From Kiritimatiellia bacterium (GTDB lineage Bacteria; Verrucomicrobiota; Kiritimatiellia; RFP12; DVOR01), in NCBI GenBank assembly GCA_017531445.1, contig JAFXKZ010000001.1, positions 159,037 through 223,036 of the forward strand: 64,000 bases of DNA, in the 5' to 3' direction. The translations under genes were made by a program, and so were the position numbers. Position 1 is the first letter of the stretch, and the number at the start of each line of letters is the position of its first letter. Below, in pieces: positions 9,793 through 18,216 of the stretch. Under the pieces are notes generated by a model. That model worked only from the letters and a program-made list of their open reading frames with translations, made no database searches and had not been told where the DNA came from.

Positions 9793-9896
9793 TATCGCCC
9801 ATGTTGTGCTTGAATCCCGCCCATGTTAAGACGCAATCCCGCCCATGTTAAGACGCAATCCCGCCGATGTTAAGGCTTAATGTCGCCGGGATTGAA
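9793..9896. repeat. 22-bp core array B (tandem, one orientation)
   Basis: Four full units and one partial unit repeat at exactly 22 bp, starting at 9793, 9815, 9837, 9859 and 9881. Units two and three are identical. All carry the core on the minus strand (CGCCCATGTT, with CGCCGATGTT in unit four), and there is no forward partner 17 bp upstream, unlike arrays A, C, E, F and G. The 573-bp gap (9700-10272) between the vWA and TatD-like genes otherwise shows nothing I can support; a 119-codon frame starting at 9880 inside the array is not convincing. Confidence 0.9.
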
Positions 9897-10272
9897 CTCC
9901 GCTTCCGGCGGAAGTGAAACAGCAGAAAGTGAATGGAAAATGAAACCGATGGCAGAAGCGCGAGCAGAATGTGACGTGGGAGCAATGTCACAACCTCTGC
10001 GAACCTTTCTCCCTTGGGGTGGAGGGGTGCGTCTGTTTGCGCGCTTTGTCGTCTGTACCTGCCACGTGTGCAACCCGTTGATGACCTTCGCAACGGCGAC
10101 TGCTCGGACGATTGCTGCGCTCTATGGCTCCTTTTTCCGCTTTTGTATGCCGATCGGTGTCATGTTAACGGGCACGTTGTTGCTATCGGTGACCGATTCT
10201 TTGGTGCGAACTCCCGGCGCGCGGAGCGTACTGGGTTAAGGATGAATTTTGGAATAAACGAGGTGGTATCAG

Positions 10273-11118
10273 ATGAGACAGATGATTGAACCGCACATTC
10301 ACATGATTTCGCGGACGACGGATGAATACATGGCGATGCGTGAGCATGGCATCCGGGTGTGCGTGGAGCCTTCCTTCTGGCAGGGTGCCAATCGCCGCTA
10401 TGCCGGAACATTTTTCGATTATTTCCTGCTTTCGCTTGAGTTTGAGCACACACGCGCCGCGCGCTTCGGGGTGGATCACTGGAGTGCCATCGGGATGAAC
10501 CCGAAGGAGTCGGAAAACCGCAAACTTGCCGATGAAGTTATTGATGGCATGGGAGATTATCTCGACCATCCGCGCTGTGTGGCACTTGGAGAAATCGGCT
10601 TCAATAATATCACGCCCAATGAAGAACACGCGCTGGTGCGTCAGTTGCGCATGGCAGAAGAGCGCAAGATGCCGGTGGTGTTACATCTGCCGCACTTCAA
10701 TAAATTAAAGGGAATCAAACGTGTGCTGGAAATTATCAAGGCGGAAGGTTTGACGCCGGAGCGGATTGATATCGACCACAATGTGGAAGAAACCATTGCG
10801 TTAGCCCTGGAAAGCGGCTGCTATGCCGGCATGACGGTATATCCCTATTCCAAACTTTCCCCGGAGCGCGTCAGTGCCATGATTCGCGAGCATGGTCATG
10901 AACGTGTGATTGTGAATGGTTCGGCAGATTGGGGAATCAGTGATCCGCTTTCGTTAGTAAAAGTGGCCGATCGCCTGCGGAAAGACGGGTTTTCAGAGAC
11001 GGTGATCACCGCCATCACGCACGATACGCCGATGACTTTTTACTCGGCTTCGCCTCATTGGAAGCCAAATTTTGATATCATTCCCCAAGACCCCACGACC
11101 TTTCAGCGACAACCCTAA
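10273..11118 (+). CDS. TatD-family metal-dependent hydrolase (EboB-like)
   Basis: The 281-residue TIM-barrel amidohydrolase begins MRQMIEPHIHMISRTTDEY with the first metal pair HxH. The other expected ligands follow: Glu in ALGEIGFNN, His in VVLHLPHFNK, a second His in DIDHNVEE and Asp in NGSADWGISD. Classical TatD proteins are Mg-dependent DNases, but this one resembles the TatD-like branch found with UbiA-type prenyltransferases in ebo clusters, and a UbiA-like gene lies 4 kb downstream. Start at ATG 10273 is supported by GAGGTGG upstream. The kinase gene follows after 19 bp. Confidence 0.75.
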   Translation: MRQMIEPHIHMISRTTDEYMAMREHGIRVCVEPSFWQGANRRYAGTFFDYFLLSLEFEHTRAARFGVDHWSAIGMNPKESENRKLADEVIDGMGDYLDHPRCVALGEIGFNNITPNEEHALVRQLRMAEERKMPVVLHLPHFNKLKGIKRVLEIIKAEGLTPERIDIDHNVEETIALALESGCYAGMTVYPYSKLSPERVSAMIREHGHERVIVNGSADWGISDPLSLVKVADRLRKDGFSETVITAITHDTPMTFYSASPHWKPNFDIIPQDPTTFQRQP

Positions 11119-11137
11119 AGCGTTTGGAGGAGGCATT

Positions 11138-14074
11138 ATGGCAGAGGAAGAAGTAGAAGCTCTTCAAACTCCCGGCGAGTCATCCGGAGGAGAGGCTTCG
11201 GCAATCACCAAAACCGTGGTTGTCAAACCTGGCGCATCTGCGCAGCCGCTTTCCGGGAACAGCGGAAAAAATAGCCCCTCGGACGATTATTCCATCTGCG
11301 GAAAAATCGGCGATGGCGGCATGGGTGTGGTCTATCTGGCAAAAGACCGCCGTCTGGGGCGTTATGTCGCGATCAAGCGGTTGAATGAAAAGTCGCTTGC
11401 AGATCCGCAGTTGCGCTCGCGCTTTCTGCATGAAGCACGGGCAGTAGCGGCATTGAATCATGCCTACATCGTCCATATTTATGCGTTGGGCGAGGATGTG
11501 CTCGGCCCCTATATTGTAATGGAGTATGTCTCCGGACCTGCGCAGACAGAGGTCGTGCGTCAAGGCGAAGAAAATACCGCTCCGCTTCCGAATATGACCC
11601 TGGAGCACTTCATTTCGCGTAATGGTCCGATGACGGCCGAGGAGGCCGTTGAGATGATGCTCAAGGTGGCCCGCACAATGGTGTATGCCCACAGTTGCGG
11701 CGTGATTCATCGCGATTTGAAGCCGGCAAACATCCTGCTGGATCCGACGTATGAGCCTAAATTGGTCGATTTCGGGTTGGCCCGTATCACGCCACAGGTT
11801 GGCGTAACGCACGTTGAAGATCTGACTGCTCCCGGTGAAAAGCTGATCAGTTTGGGATATTCCGCGCCGGAATTGGAGCAGGATGCCTCTACCAGCGATG
11901 TCCGGGCGGACGTTTACTCGCTGGGTGCAGTGCTCTACTTCCTTTTGACCGGGCGCAATCCGCGCTATTACCGTGAACAGGATGTGCCGGTTTTCTTGCG
12001 CGAAGTCATGCGCAGAAGCATGGAAACCGAACGCGAACAACGGTATCGCTCGGCACAGGATTTTGTGCGCGCTTTGACCGAAGCTGCCAGTCATGGAAAG
12101 ACGGTCGCCCCCACCATCAAAACCACATGGCGTTGCAAATGGTGTGATGCCGTGAACCCGATCAGCACGAAGTTCTGCGCAGAGTGCGGATGGGATGGCA
12201 GTGAACGTTGCCTGGAGTGTGGCGCGGAGACCTTTGTCGGTCAGCAGTATTGCCCTGCGTGTGGAGCCGATTGCCGGATGTATGAGCACGTCGCTTCGAT
12301 TTGTAAAATGATTGACCAAGCGTGGGAGGAACGCCGTTTTGAACGCATCGCTTCCATTGCCGGGCGTTTGCATGGCTTTGAGCCTGCGGGGCCGACCGGA
12401 CGTAAATTGCTGACGGAAACGCGCGAACGTGTAGAAGAATCGGAGCGTCGTGTGGCGCGAAGGAATCGTTTGGCGGCATTGATTCCAAATGAGTTGAAAG
12501 CCGAAAACTATGAACGTGCCCAAGCCTTTATTGAGGAGTTCCGCCTCTTAAACGAGGATACTGCGGTATATGAAGAGGAACTTCGGGAAATCCCAGAGAA
12601 GATTTTGCATCGCGATTTGGTGCGTATTCGCCAGAGTGTGCGTTCGCATGATTGGGTGACGGCCGAGAAATTGGCGGAAAAACTCTCCGTAAAATACGGT
12701 AATCTCCCTGAATACCAAGATGTCTATGCCATGCTGGAAGCGCACAATCGCAGTCGTCGCCGTTGGCAATGGTGGGTGGCAGGCGTGAGTGCGGTGCTGC
12801 TCTATCTGCTTTCGATCCCGCTGGTTGGGCATCTGAAGAAGGGGGCGTTCGGACCGATTCTGCGTGTTGTCTATGCTCCTGCCCGGGCAGTGGCAAAGAT
12901 TCCCGGCATCGCCTCGCTCTACAATAGTTACGTGAGTTTGTGCGATCATCAAGCGACTTTTGAAGATTATTTCCCCACCTCCGCGCCTAAACAGGGGATT
13001 CTTCCGCCGCGCTCGCAACTGCCTGACAGTGCAGAAGAGAAGCGTGTCGTTTTTGAAGCCACCCTGAATGAGTTTATGTTGCGCCGGCGGCAGCAGGAGT
13101 CGCAATTGCTCTTTCAGTATCAGCAAGGGTTGGCCGATTTGCGCCGTTCGGTGCAGGAGGCCGGAAACTATGACGGCGTGATCTCCGTGCAAAAGGCGTT
13201 GGATGACTATGTTTCTTCCAATGCTTTGGGTGAAGTATCCGAAGACGATATCGAAGAGCTCGCCCTCTTGAAGCGCACAATGGCGCAGATCCGCGACGAG
13301 CAGGCGGCGATTTCCGCTCGGCAGATCATCGTTGCCGCCAAGAAATATACGGCGACATTGGATGAACTCCGCAAGAGTTATACTCAGCAGGGTGAGATGG
13401 AAATGGCCGGACGCATCAGTGAAGAATTGAAGCGTGTGAAGCAGATTCCGATTGTGGTAGAGAACGAAGCACTTCTGGCAAAAGTTGGTGTTTCCGGTAC
13501 TCCTGTGGTATTACCGGGAGTGGCATCTGCCGGCAATACTGCGATTTCTGAATTGGAAGTGCTGAAGAACATCCGCGATGTCCTGCGGGTGGAACTGGAC
13601 CGGTTGGATCGCGAAGCTGCTGAAGCGTTGGGGGATTGGCCGCAACAGTATAATGCCGCATTGAATACGTTGATGGAGGCGTTTCGCCAGTCCGGCAACT
13701 TCAATGCATGGGAAGCTGCTTCCACAGAACTGGCACGTTTTGAAGAAAAGGCGGAGTTGCGGGCAGAGGATGTCGTGGAATTCCCCGAAGCTTTGCATCA
13801 ACTTCAAGAACGTTTCTTGGCGAAACGCGATTCGGTCATGGAGTCACGCGATGCGGAAAAACGTGAAGTCTATCGGGAACATCTGAATAAACTGGAGTCG
13901 CTAAAGACGCGCTTGACCAAACAAGGTCAGATGGATGCTGCCGCAACGGTGAACCAAGTCTTGAAGATTATCCGGCAGGATCCGCGTTATCTTGGGCTGG
14001 AGCGCACCGTGCCAGTTCCTCCCGCTGCGGAAATTACCGCGCCGGTACCAACTCCGGACGCGGTGAAAGAATAG
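11138..14074 (+). CDS. Transmembrane Ser/Thr protein kinase with double zinc ribbon
   Basis: This 978-residue protein has a PknB-type kinase domain at about residues 51-315. The glycine loop GDGGMG is at 59-64, the ATP Lys in VAIKRL is K80, the catalytic HRDLKPAN starts at 191 and DFG is at 211-213, so it should be active. Two CxxC pairs form each of two zinc ribbons (cysteines 333/336, 347/350, 358/361, 372/375). A helical region and one membrane span at about 543-566 follow, then roughly 400 residues of coiled-coil-like sequence probably in the periplasm. ATG 11138 is preferred because of the strong GGAGGAGG ribosome site. It shares the plus-strand run with the TatD-like gene. Confidence 0.9.
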   Translation: MAEEEVEALQTPGESSGGEASAITKTVVVKPGASAQPLSGNSGKNSPSDDYSICGKIGDGGMGVVYLAKDRRLGRYVAIKRLNEKSLADPQLRSRFLHEARAVAALNHAYIVHIYALGEDVLGPYIVMEYVSGPAQTEVVRQGEENTAPLPNMTLEHFISRNGPMTAEEAVEMMLKVARTMVYAHSCGVIHRDLKPANILLDPTYEPKLVDFGLARITPQVGVTHVEDLTAPGEKLISLGYSAPELEQDASTSDVRADVYSLGAVLYFLLTGRNPRYYREQDVPVFLREVMRRSMETEREQRYRSAQDFVRALTEAASHGKTVAPTIKTTWRCKWCDAVNPISTKFCAECGWDGSERCLECGAETFVGQQYCPACGADCRMYEHVASICKMIDQAWEERRFERIASIAGRLHGFEPAGPTGRKLLTETRERVEESERRVARRNRLAALIPNELKAENYERAQAFIEEFRLLNEDTAVYEEELREIPEKILHRDLVRIRQSVRSHDWVTAEKLAEKLSVKYGNLPEYQDVYAMLEAHNRSRRRWQWWVAGVSAVLLYLLSIPLVGHLKKGAFGPILRVVYAPARAVAKIPGIASLYNSYVSLCDHQATFEDYFPTSAPKQGILPPRSQLPDSAEEKRVVFEATLNEFMLRRRQQESQLLFQYQQGLADLRRSVQEAGNYDGVISVQKALDDYVSSNALGEVSEDDIEELALLKRTMAQIRDEQAAISARQIIVAAKKYTATLDELRKSYTQQGEMEMAGRISEELKRVKQIPIVVENEALLAKVGVSGTPVVLPGVASAGNTAISELEVLKNIRDVLRVELDRLDREAAEALGDWPQQYNAALNTLMEAFRQSGNFNAWEAASTELARFEEKAELRAEDVVEFPEALHQLQERFLAKRDSVMESRDAEKREVYREHLNKLESLKTRLTKQGQMDAAATVNQVLKIIRQDPRYLGLERTVPVPPAAEITAPVPTPDAVKE

Positions 14075-14165
14075 CGCATTTTCCGTAAAAACGTATGGAG
14101 CTATCCACGCGAAAGACGGAAAGAAAATTTAGGGAAATGAGCGTATCAGTAGAGGAAAGTAAATC

Positions 14166-14942
14166 ATGAAAGAGACGACTGCGACGTTGCTTGATATCCG
14201 TTTATTGGCACAAGGCTATCAGGTATTGACCTTTGATGCGCCTGAAATTGCGTCTCAAGCACAGCCGGGACAGTTTGTTCATGTGCAGGTGCCGACACTT
14301 GAACCCTCCCGTTTACGTCGTCCTTTCAGTATCTATGATGCCGATCCGGTAAGTGGAAAACTCTATGTACTTTACAAGGTCGTTGGGTTTGGAACGCAGC
14401 GACTTTCAACATTGCCAACAGGTACATCGATGCAGATCCTCGGGCCGATTGGAAAACCTTTCCCGCTGAATCCTTCCGGCACTCCTTATCTTGTGGGAGG
14501 CGGCTATGGTGTGGCACCTTTGTGGTTTTTGGCGACACGGCTTCCGCGCAAGGGGGTTCTTTTTGTGGGTGGCCGCACGGCGGCTGATATCTTGGAGACC
14601 GAACGTTTCAAGACATTGGGGTGGGAAGTTCGCGTGGCAACGCAGGATGGTTCTCTGGGCGTTTCGGGTCTGGTAACGGCACCTTTGGATGAAGCTCTTG
14701 CCGAAAATCCGTCAGCGGAGCTTTATGCGTGCGGACCGGATGGAATGTTGAAAGCGGTCGGCGAAAGGGCGATTCAGCACGGCATCAAAGGTTGGCTGTC
14801 GCTGGATAAGCACATGGTTTGTGGCATTGGTGCCTGTTTAGCCTGTGTGCAAAAGATTCGTAAAGAGGGCACGGGTGATGAACGTTTGGCGCGTGTTTGC
14901 GTGGATGGACCGGTGTTTGAATCGCGTGAAATCGTCTGGTAA
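14166..14942 (+). CDS. pyrK: Dihydroorotate dehydrogenase electron-transfer subunit PyrK-like
   Basis: The 258-residue protein is a ferredoxin-reductase-type flavoprotein. The FAD domain contains RRPFSIYD, GPIGKPFPL and the glycine-rich GGGYGVAPL, and the nucleotide domain has YACGPDGML. At the C-terminus, CGIGACLACVQKIR and a later RVCVDGP give four cysteines (C-x4-C-x2-C then C) for a [2Fe-2S] cluster, as in PyrK, which passes electrons from PyrD type 1B to NAD. No pyrD gene lies in the window, so pairing with another oxidoreductase is possible. It is 91 bp downstream of the kinase. Confidence 0.88.
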   Translation: MKETTATLLDIRLLAQGYQVLTFDAPEIASQAQPGQFVHVQVPTLEPSRLRRPFSIYDADPVSGKLYVLYKVVGFGTQRLSTLPTGTSMQILGPIGKPFPLNPSGTPYLVGGGYGVAPLWFLATRLPRKGVLFVGGRTAADILETERFKTLGWEVRVATQDGSLGVSGLVTAPLDEALAENPSAELYACGPDGMLKAVGERAIQHGIKGWLSLDKHMVCGIGACLACVQKIRKEGTGDERLARVCVDGPVFESREIVW

Positions 14943-15138
14943 ATCGCTGAAAATGACAGAAGCTTCTGACGTGTCGTGACGAAAAAGAATATTCTCATCG
15001 CAGCAACGGAGTGCTTGTTGTAGCGACATCCAACGGCCAGCAACCTGAGAGTTGCACGTGAGATGGATGCCATTCTTGTATCAAGAGGTTGGGGCGGGAA
15101 TCCTTTCCCTCGGAAATGGAAGACGAAAGTTCTTGAAC

Positions 15139-16011
15139 GTGAAGCGAAAAAGAGCGAAAACGCAACAGGGGAATTGGCGTGTCTGGGCAGAATTGCTTCG
15201 CTTGCCGAATCTCTTCACTGTCCCCGGTGACATTCTGGCCGGATGGTGTTTGAGCGGACAACGGGGAGCGTTTCCGGTTTTAGCCATCCTTGCTTCGCTT
15301 GCACTTTATGCTGCAGGACTTCTTTTGAACGATTGTTTTGATGCGTCAATCGATGCACGCGAACGCCCAAAACGCCCGATTCCTTCTGGTCGTGCAGGGC
15401 GTTTTCAAGTCTTTTCCGTGGCGTGTCTGCTTGCGGTGATGGGTGTTTTGTGCGCCGGAAGCGGTGTATCGGCGGCAATGATTCTGCTGGGGTTGATTCT
15501 TTTTTACGACCTTTTGGCCAAGCATTTACCATGGATCGGTGTATTGACGATGGGCTGTTGTCGGGGCATGAACGTTTATTTGGGCGCGGCGTGTGCATGG
15601 CCTTCGTTTCAGACGCCGTGCGCACCGCTGCTGATTCTGGCGATGCTCTTTTTTACAAGTTATATTGTTTTGGTCTCTGTGATAGCGAAACGCGAGGCGG
15701 AACCGGGCGCGAAAGTGGGGGCTTTTCGCTTTTTGGCTCCGCTTTTCTGCATCGGATTGGTGCCGGTATTGCTTTGGTTTGATCGCGGATGGGCTTGGCC
15801 TCCGCTGGTGGTGTCGGGGTTGATGATGCTCTTTTTGGTGCGCAAACACAGCATCCCTGCTTTGGTTTCCGGATTGATCCGCTTCTTGATTCCATTGCAA
15901 TGGGTTTGGTGTTTGGTGATGTATCCTTCGCAGTGGATTGGCTTTACGATAGGTTTTGCCGGGTGTTGGACGGGTGCGTGGATCGCATCACGCCGCTTTG
16001 CCGGTTCGTAA
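15139..16011 (+). CDS. UbiA-family prenyltransferase (EboC-like)
   Basis: This integral membrane protein of about 290 residues has several hydrophobic helices. The first aspartate-rich motif of UbiA enzymes is clear (NDCFDASIDARERPKRPIPSGR region, an NDxxDxxxD pattern). The second conserved region is YDLLAKHLPW followed by MGCCRGMNVYLG, which recalls the EboC-type branch more than menaquinone or heme A synthases. The frame is open from 15052. I placed the start at GTG 15139, just before a basic KRKRAK stretch and the first conserved residues, but no strong ribosome site decides it. It could attach a prenyl group to an unknown acceptor. Confidence 0.75.
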   Translation: MKRKRAKTQQGNWRVWAELLRLPNLFTVPGDILAGWCLSGQRGAFPVLAILASLALYAAGLLLNDCFDASIDARERPKRPIPSGRAGRFQVFSVACLLAVMGVLCAGSGVSAAMILLGLILFYDLLAKHLPWIGVLTMGCCRGMNVYLGAACAWPSFQTPCAPLLILAMLFFTSYIVLVSVIAKREAEPGAKVGAFRFLAPLFCIGLVPVLLWFDRGWAWPPLVVSGLMMLFLVRKHSIPALVSGLIRFLIPLQWVWCLVMYPSQWIGFTIGFAGCWTGAWIASRRFAGS

Positions 16012-16039
16012 ATGAGAAGACGTGAAAGGGAGGACGAGG

Positions 16040-16690
16040 ATGATCGAATATTATCCCATTGTAACCGGCGCGCTGGGTGAGAATTGTTATCTTGTGTGGC
16101 AGGGGGAAACGGCGTGGATTATTGACCCGGGCGCAGATGCAGAAGAGATTATTGCCGAGGTGAAATCGCGTGGACTTTTGCCGACAGCAATTGTGTTAAC
16201 GCATGGTCACTTTGATCATATCGGTGCGTTGGATGCGCTCATGAAACAGTGGCCTTCGCTCCCGGTTATTTTGCGAAAAGAGGATGCTGCATGGGCGTTT
16301 ACGCATCCGTTTAATCAATATCCTCCGCTGTATATGCACCAGAAACCGCCTGCAACCTTGCGCTCTGTGGAAGAGGAAACGTTTTCCTGTGGCGGTCTCT
16401 CGGCGCGATTGTTGCACACACCCGGTCATACGCCCGGTGGAATCTGTGTGCTGTTTGAACGTGATGACGGTTTGCCGCCGCTTTGTTTTACCGGCGATAC
16501 GCTCTTCAAAGATTCCGTTGGGCGCACAGATTTGCCGGGTGGTTCGTTCCTTGAATTAAATCGTTCGTTGCGCTTTTTAGCGGAGACCTTGCCGTCTTCA
16601 ACAACACTTCTTTCCGGACATGGTGCAGCAACAACGATGGAGCGCGAGTTGCGCTTCAATCCGTATTTGCGTGAAGATGAGGGATTTTAA
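16040..16690 (+). CDS. MBL-fold hydrolase, glyoxalase II-like (YcbL type)
   Basis: The 216-residue protein has the zinc ligands of the glyoxalase II group: LTHGHFDHIG (HxHxDH), the later His in LLHTPGHTPGG, the bridging Asp in CFTGDTLF and the final His in LLSGHGAAT. It lacks the C-terminal substrate-binding domain of GloB, so it belongs to the short YcbL-like branch, whose substrates are mostly unknown thioesters. ATG 16040 follows a good AGGACGAGG ribosome site. It starts 28 bp after the UbiA-like gene and probably shares its transcript. Confidence 0.85.
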   Translation: MIEYYPIVTGALGENCYLVWQGETAWIIDPGADAEEIIAEVKSRGLLPTAIVLTHGHFDHIGALDALMKQWPSLPVILRKEDAAWAFTHPFNQYPPLYMHQKPPATLRSVEEETFSCGGLSARLLHTPGHTPGGICVLFERDDGLPPLCFTGDTLFKDSVGRTDLPGGSFLELNRSLRFLAETLPSSTTLLSGHGAATTMERELRFNPYLREDEGF

Positions 16691-16901
16691 GGAACGGTGT
16701 TGCAGGACCGGTATTCGGCATTCGTCGTCTTTGAAGGGCAATACCGCGCCGTTTGCGATTTGTTTCCGGGTGTTTTACACGCGTAAAACCTCAGGATACA
16801 TTTCCGGAAGAGCGGGAGACTGCAAATCGTTTACTGCACAATTTTTTGCATAACGCAACACGTATAGCGCGAAACTCTTCCGAAAAAGCGAGCACGACAA
16901 A

Positions 16902-16940
16902 TGAAACCTCCGTTTGAGAGCTTCTCAGACGGAGGTTTCA
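16902..16940 (-). terminator. Hairpin terminator after galK (possibly bidirectional)
   Basis: TGAAACCTCCGT at 16902-16913 pairs perfectly with ACGGAGGTTTCA at 16929-16940, and TTGAGA/TCTCAG extends the stem inside. It sits between the convergent ends of the MBL hydrolase and galK. On the minus strand it is followed by a short T-rich stretch, so it best fits galK; the plus strand has no clear T run. Confidence 0.7.
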
Positions 16941-16963
16941 TTCAGGGGGATGTCCGTTCAGAA

Positions 16964-18139
16964 TCAGGCCGGATAGACAATTGAAGCACCGCGACTGGGC
17001 TGAATCATTGAGACTTCGCAGTCCGCGCCGGTCTTGGCGTTGTAGGCGGCGGCGATTGCCTTTGCGGCGGCTTCCGCTTTGTCCGTTTCCACCAAGACCA
17101 CGGCCGAGCCGCCGAATCCTCCGCCGGAAAGCCGTGCGCCAAGCACACCTTCAACAGTCTTTGTCACTTCAACCACATTGTCCAACTCCGTGCAGGAGTT
17201 TTCAAACATTGTGCGTGAACTTTCATGGGATGCAAAGAGCAGCTTCCCGAAACCGGTGAGATCACCCTTTGCCAGCAGGGCGGCTCCTTCCAAAACGCGC
17301 TCGTCTTCACCGATAGGGTGCGCGGCTCGTTTGGCCACAGTCGCATCCAAACCTGCTTTATGTGCCTCCCATTCTGCCATGCTTACATCGCGCAACGCGG
17401 CTACTGGGTGGGGGAGCACCTTGGCAAAATAGGCAGCGGCGTCTTCGCAGGCCTGACGCCGCGTGGCGTATTGACCGTCAACGAGTGCATGTTTGGCGTG
17501 GGGGTTGCACATCAGGAAGCAGACGCTGGGCCCCATGTCGACCGTTTCAATGTCAAGCGTCCGGAAGTCGGTTTTTACGAGCATTCCTTCTACGCCACAA
17601 AGGGAGGAAATCTGGTCCAGAAGACCACAGGGGCAGCCGGCATAATCACGCTCGGCGGCCTGACCGATCTTTGCCAACGTGACATTGTCCGCGGCGATGG
17701 CATAGAGTTGGCAAACAGCCTTGGCGGTACACATTTCGAGTGCCGCCGAGGAGGATAACCCGAATCCCATGGGGACGTTGCCCAAAAACATGGCATCAAA
17801 GCCTTTGTCTTGCGGCTTGAGGGCATTCAGTCCGGCGACGGTGCCGATGACGTAGTTGGCCCATGTGTCCTTGGTTACGGCGGTCGCTCCGGTCAATGGG
17901 AAGGTCACTTCGTGCATCAAATCGCCGGCAACAATGCGATTGACGTTGTCATCATTGGTGGAAATGGCAAAAAAAGTGCCGTAGTTAATGGCGGCCGAGA
18001 AGACATAACCTTCGTTGTAGTCGGTATGGTTGCCCAACACTTCAATGCGTCCCGGAGCATAGGAGACGACGGTCGGGGCTTTGCCGTAATGGGCTTTGTA
18101 TTTCTCAAGGAGTTCGTTGTAAACGTCTTGATTGATCAT
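16964..18139 (-). CDS. galK: Galactokinase
   Basis: This 391-residue GHMP kinase phosphorylates galactose at C1 in the Leloir pathway. The N-terminal galactose signature appears as PGRIEVLGNHTDYNEGYV, the ATP-binding motif 2 as PMGFGLSSSAALEM and motif 3 as GARLSGGGFGGSAVVLV. Length is that of bacterial GalK. The gene lies 77 bp downstream of the phosphohexomutase gene but a hairpin between them may separate the transcripts. No strong Shine-Dalgarno is visible upstream of its ATG on the coding strand. galT and galE are not in the window. Confidence 0.95.
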   Translation of the reverse strand: MINQDVYNELLEKYKAHYGKAPTVVSYAPGRIEVLGNHTDYNEGYVFSAAINYGTFFAISTNDDNVNRIVAGDLMHEVTFPLTGATAVTKDTWANYVIGTVAGLNALKPQDKGFDAMFLGNVPMGFGLSSSAALEMCTAKAVCQLYAIAADNVTLAKIGQAAERDYAGCPCGLLDQISSLCGVEGMLVKTDFRTLDIETVDMGPSVCFLMCNPHAKHALVDGQYATRRQACEDAAAYFAKVLPHPVAALRDVSMAEWEAHKAGLDATVAKRAAHPIGEDERVLEGAALLAKGDLTGFGKLLFASHESSRTMFENSCTELDNVVEVTKTVEGVLGARLSGGGFGGSAVVLVETDKAEAAAKAIAAAYNAKTGADCEVSMIQPSRGASIVYPA

Positions 18140-18176
18140 AGCGGGTCCAGGAGGTAATCGGATTTAAGAAAATGTG

Positions 18177-18202
18177 AAGCGGATGCCGGGGGGCATCCGC
18201 TT
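18177..18202 (-). terminator. Hairpin between phosphohexomutase gene and galK
   Basis: AAGCGGATGCC (18177-18187) and GGCATCCGCTT (18192-18202) form a perfect 11-bp stem with a four-base loop, starting 14 bases past the mutase stop. On the minus strand it is followed by CACATTTTC. It probably terminates or attenuates transcription before galK. Confidence 0.65.
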
Positions 18203-18216
18203 GCGGTAGGATGAGA

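Noticed and set aside
9793..9896. CRISPR array
   Set aside because: The units are contiguous 22-bp repeats without unique spacers, and no cas gene is in the window.
9880..10239. 119-codon frame in the gap before the TatD-like gene
   Set aside because: It begins inside array B, has no ribosome site and no recognisable domain.
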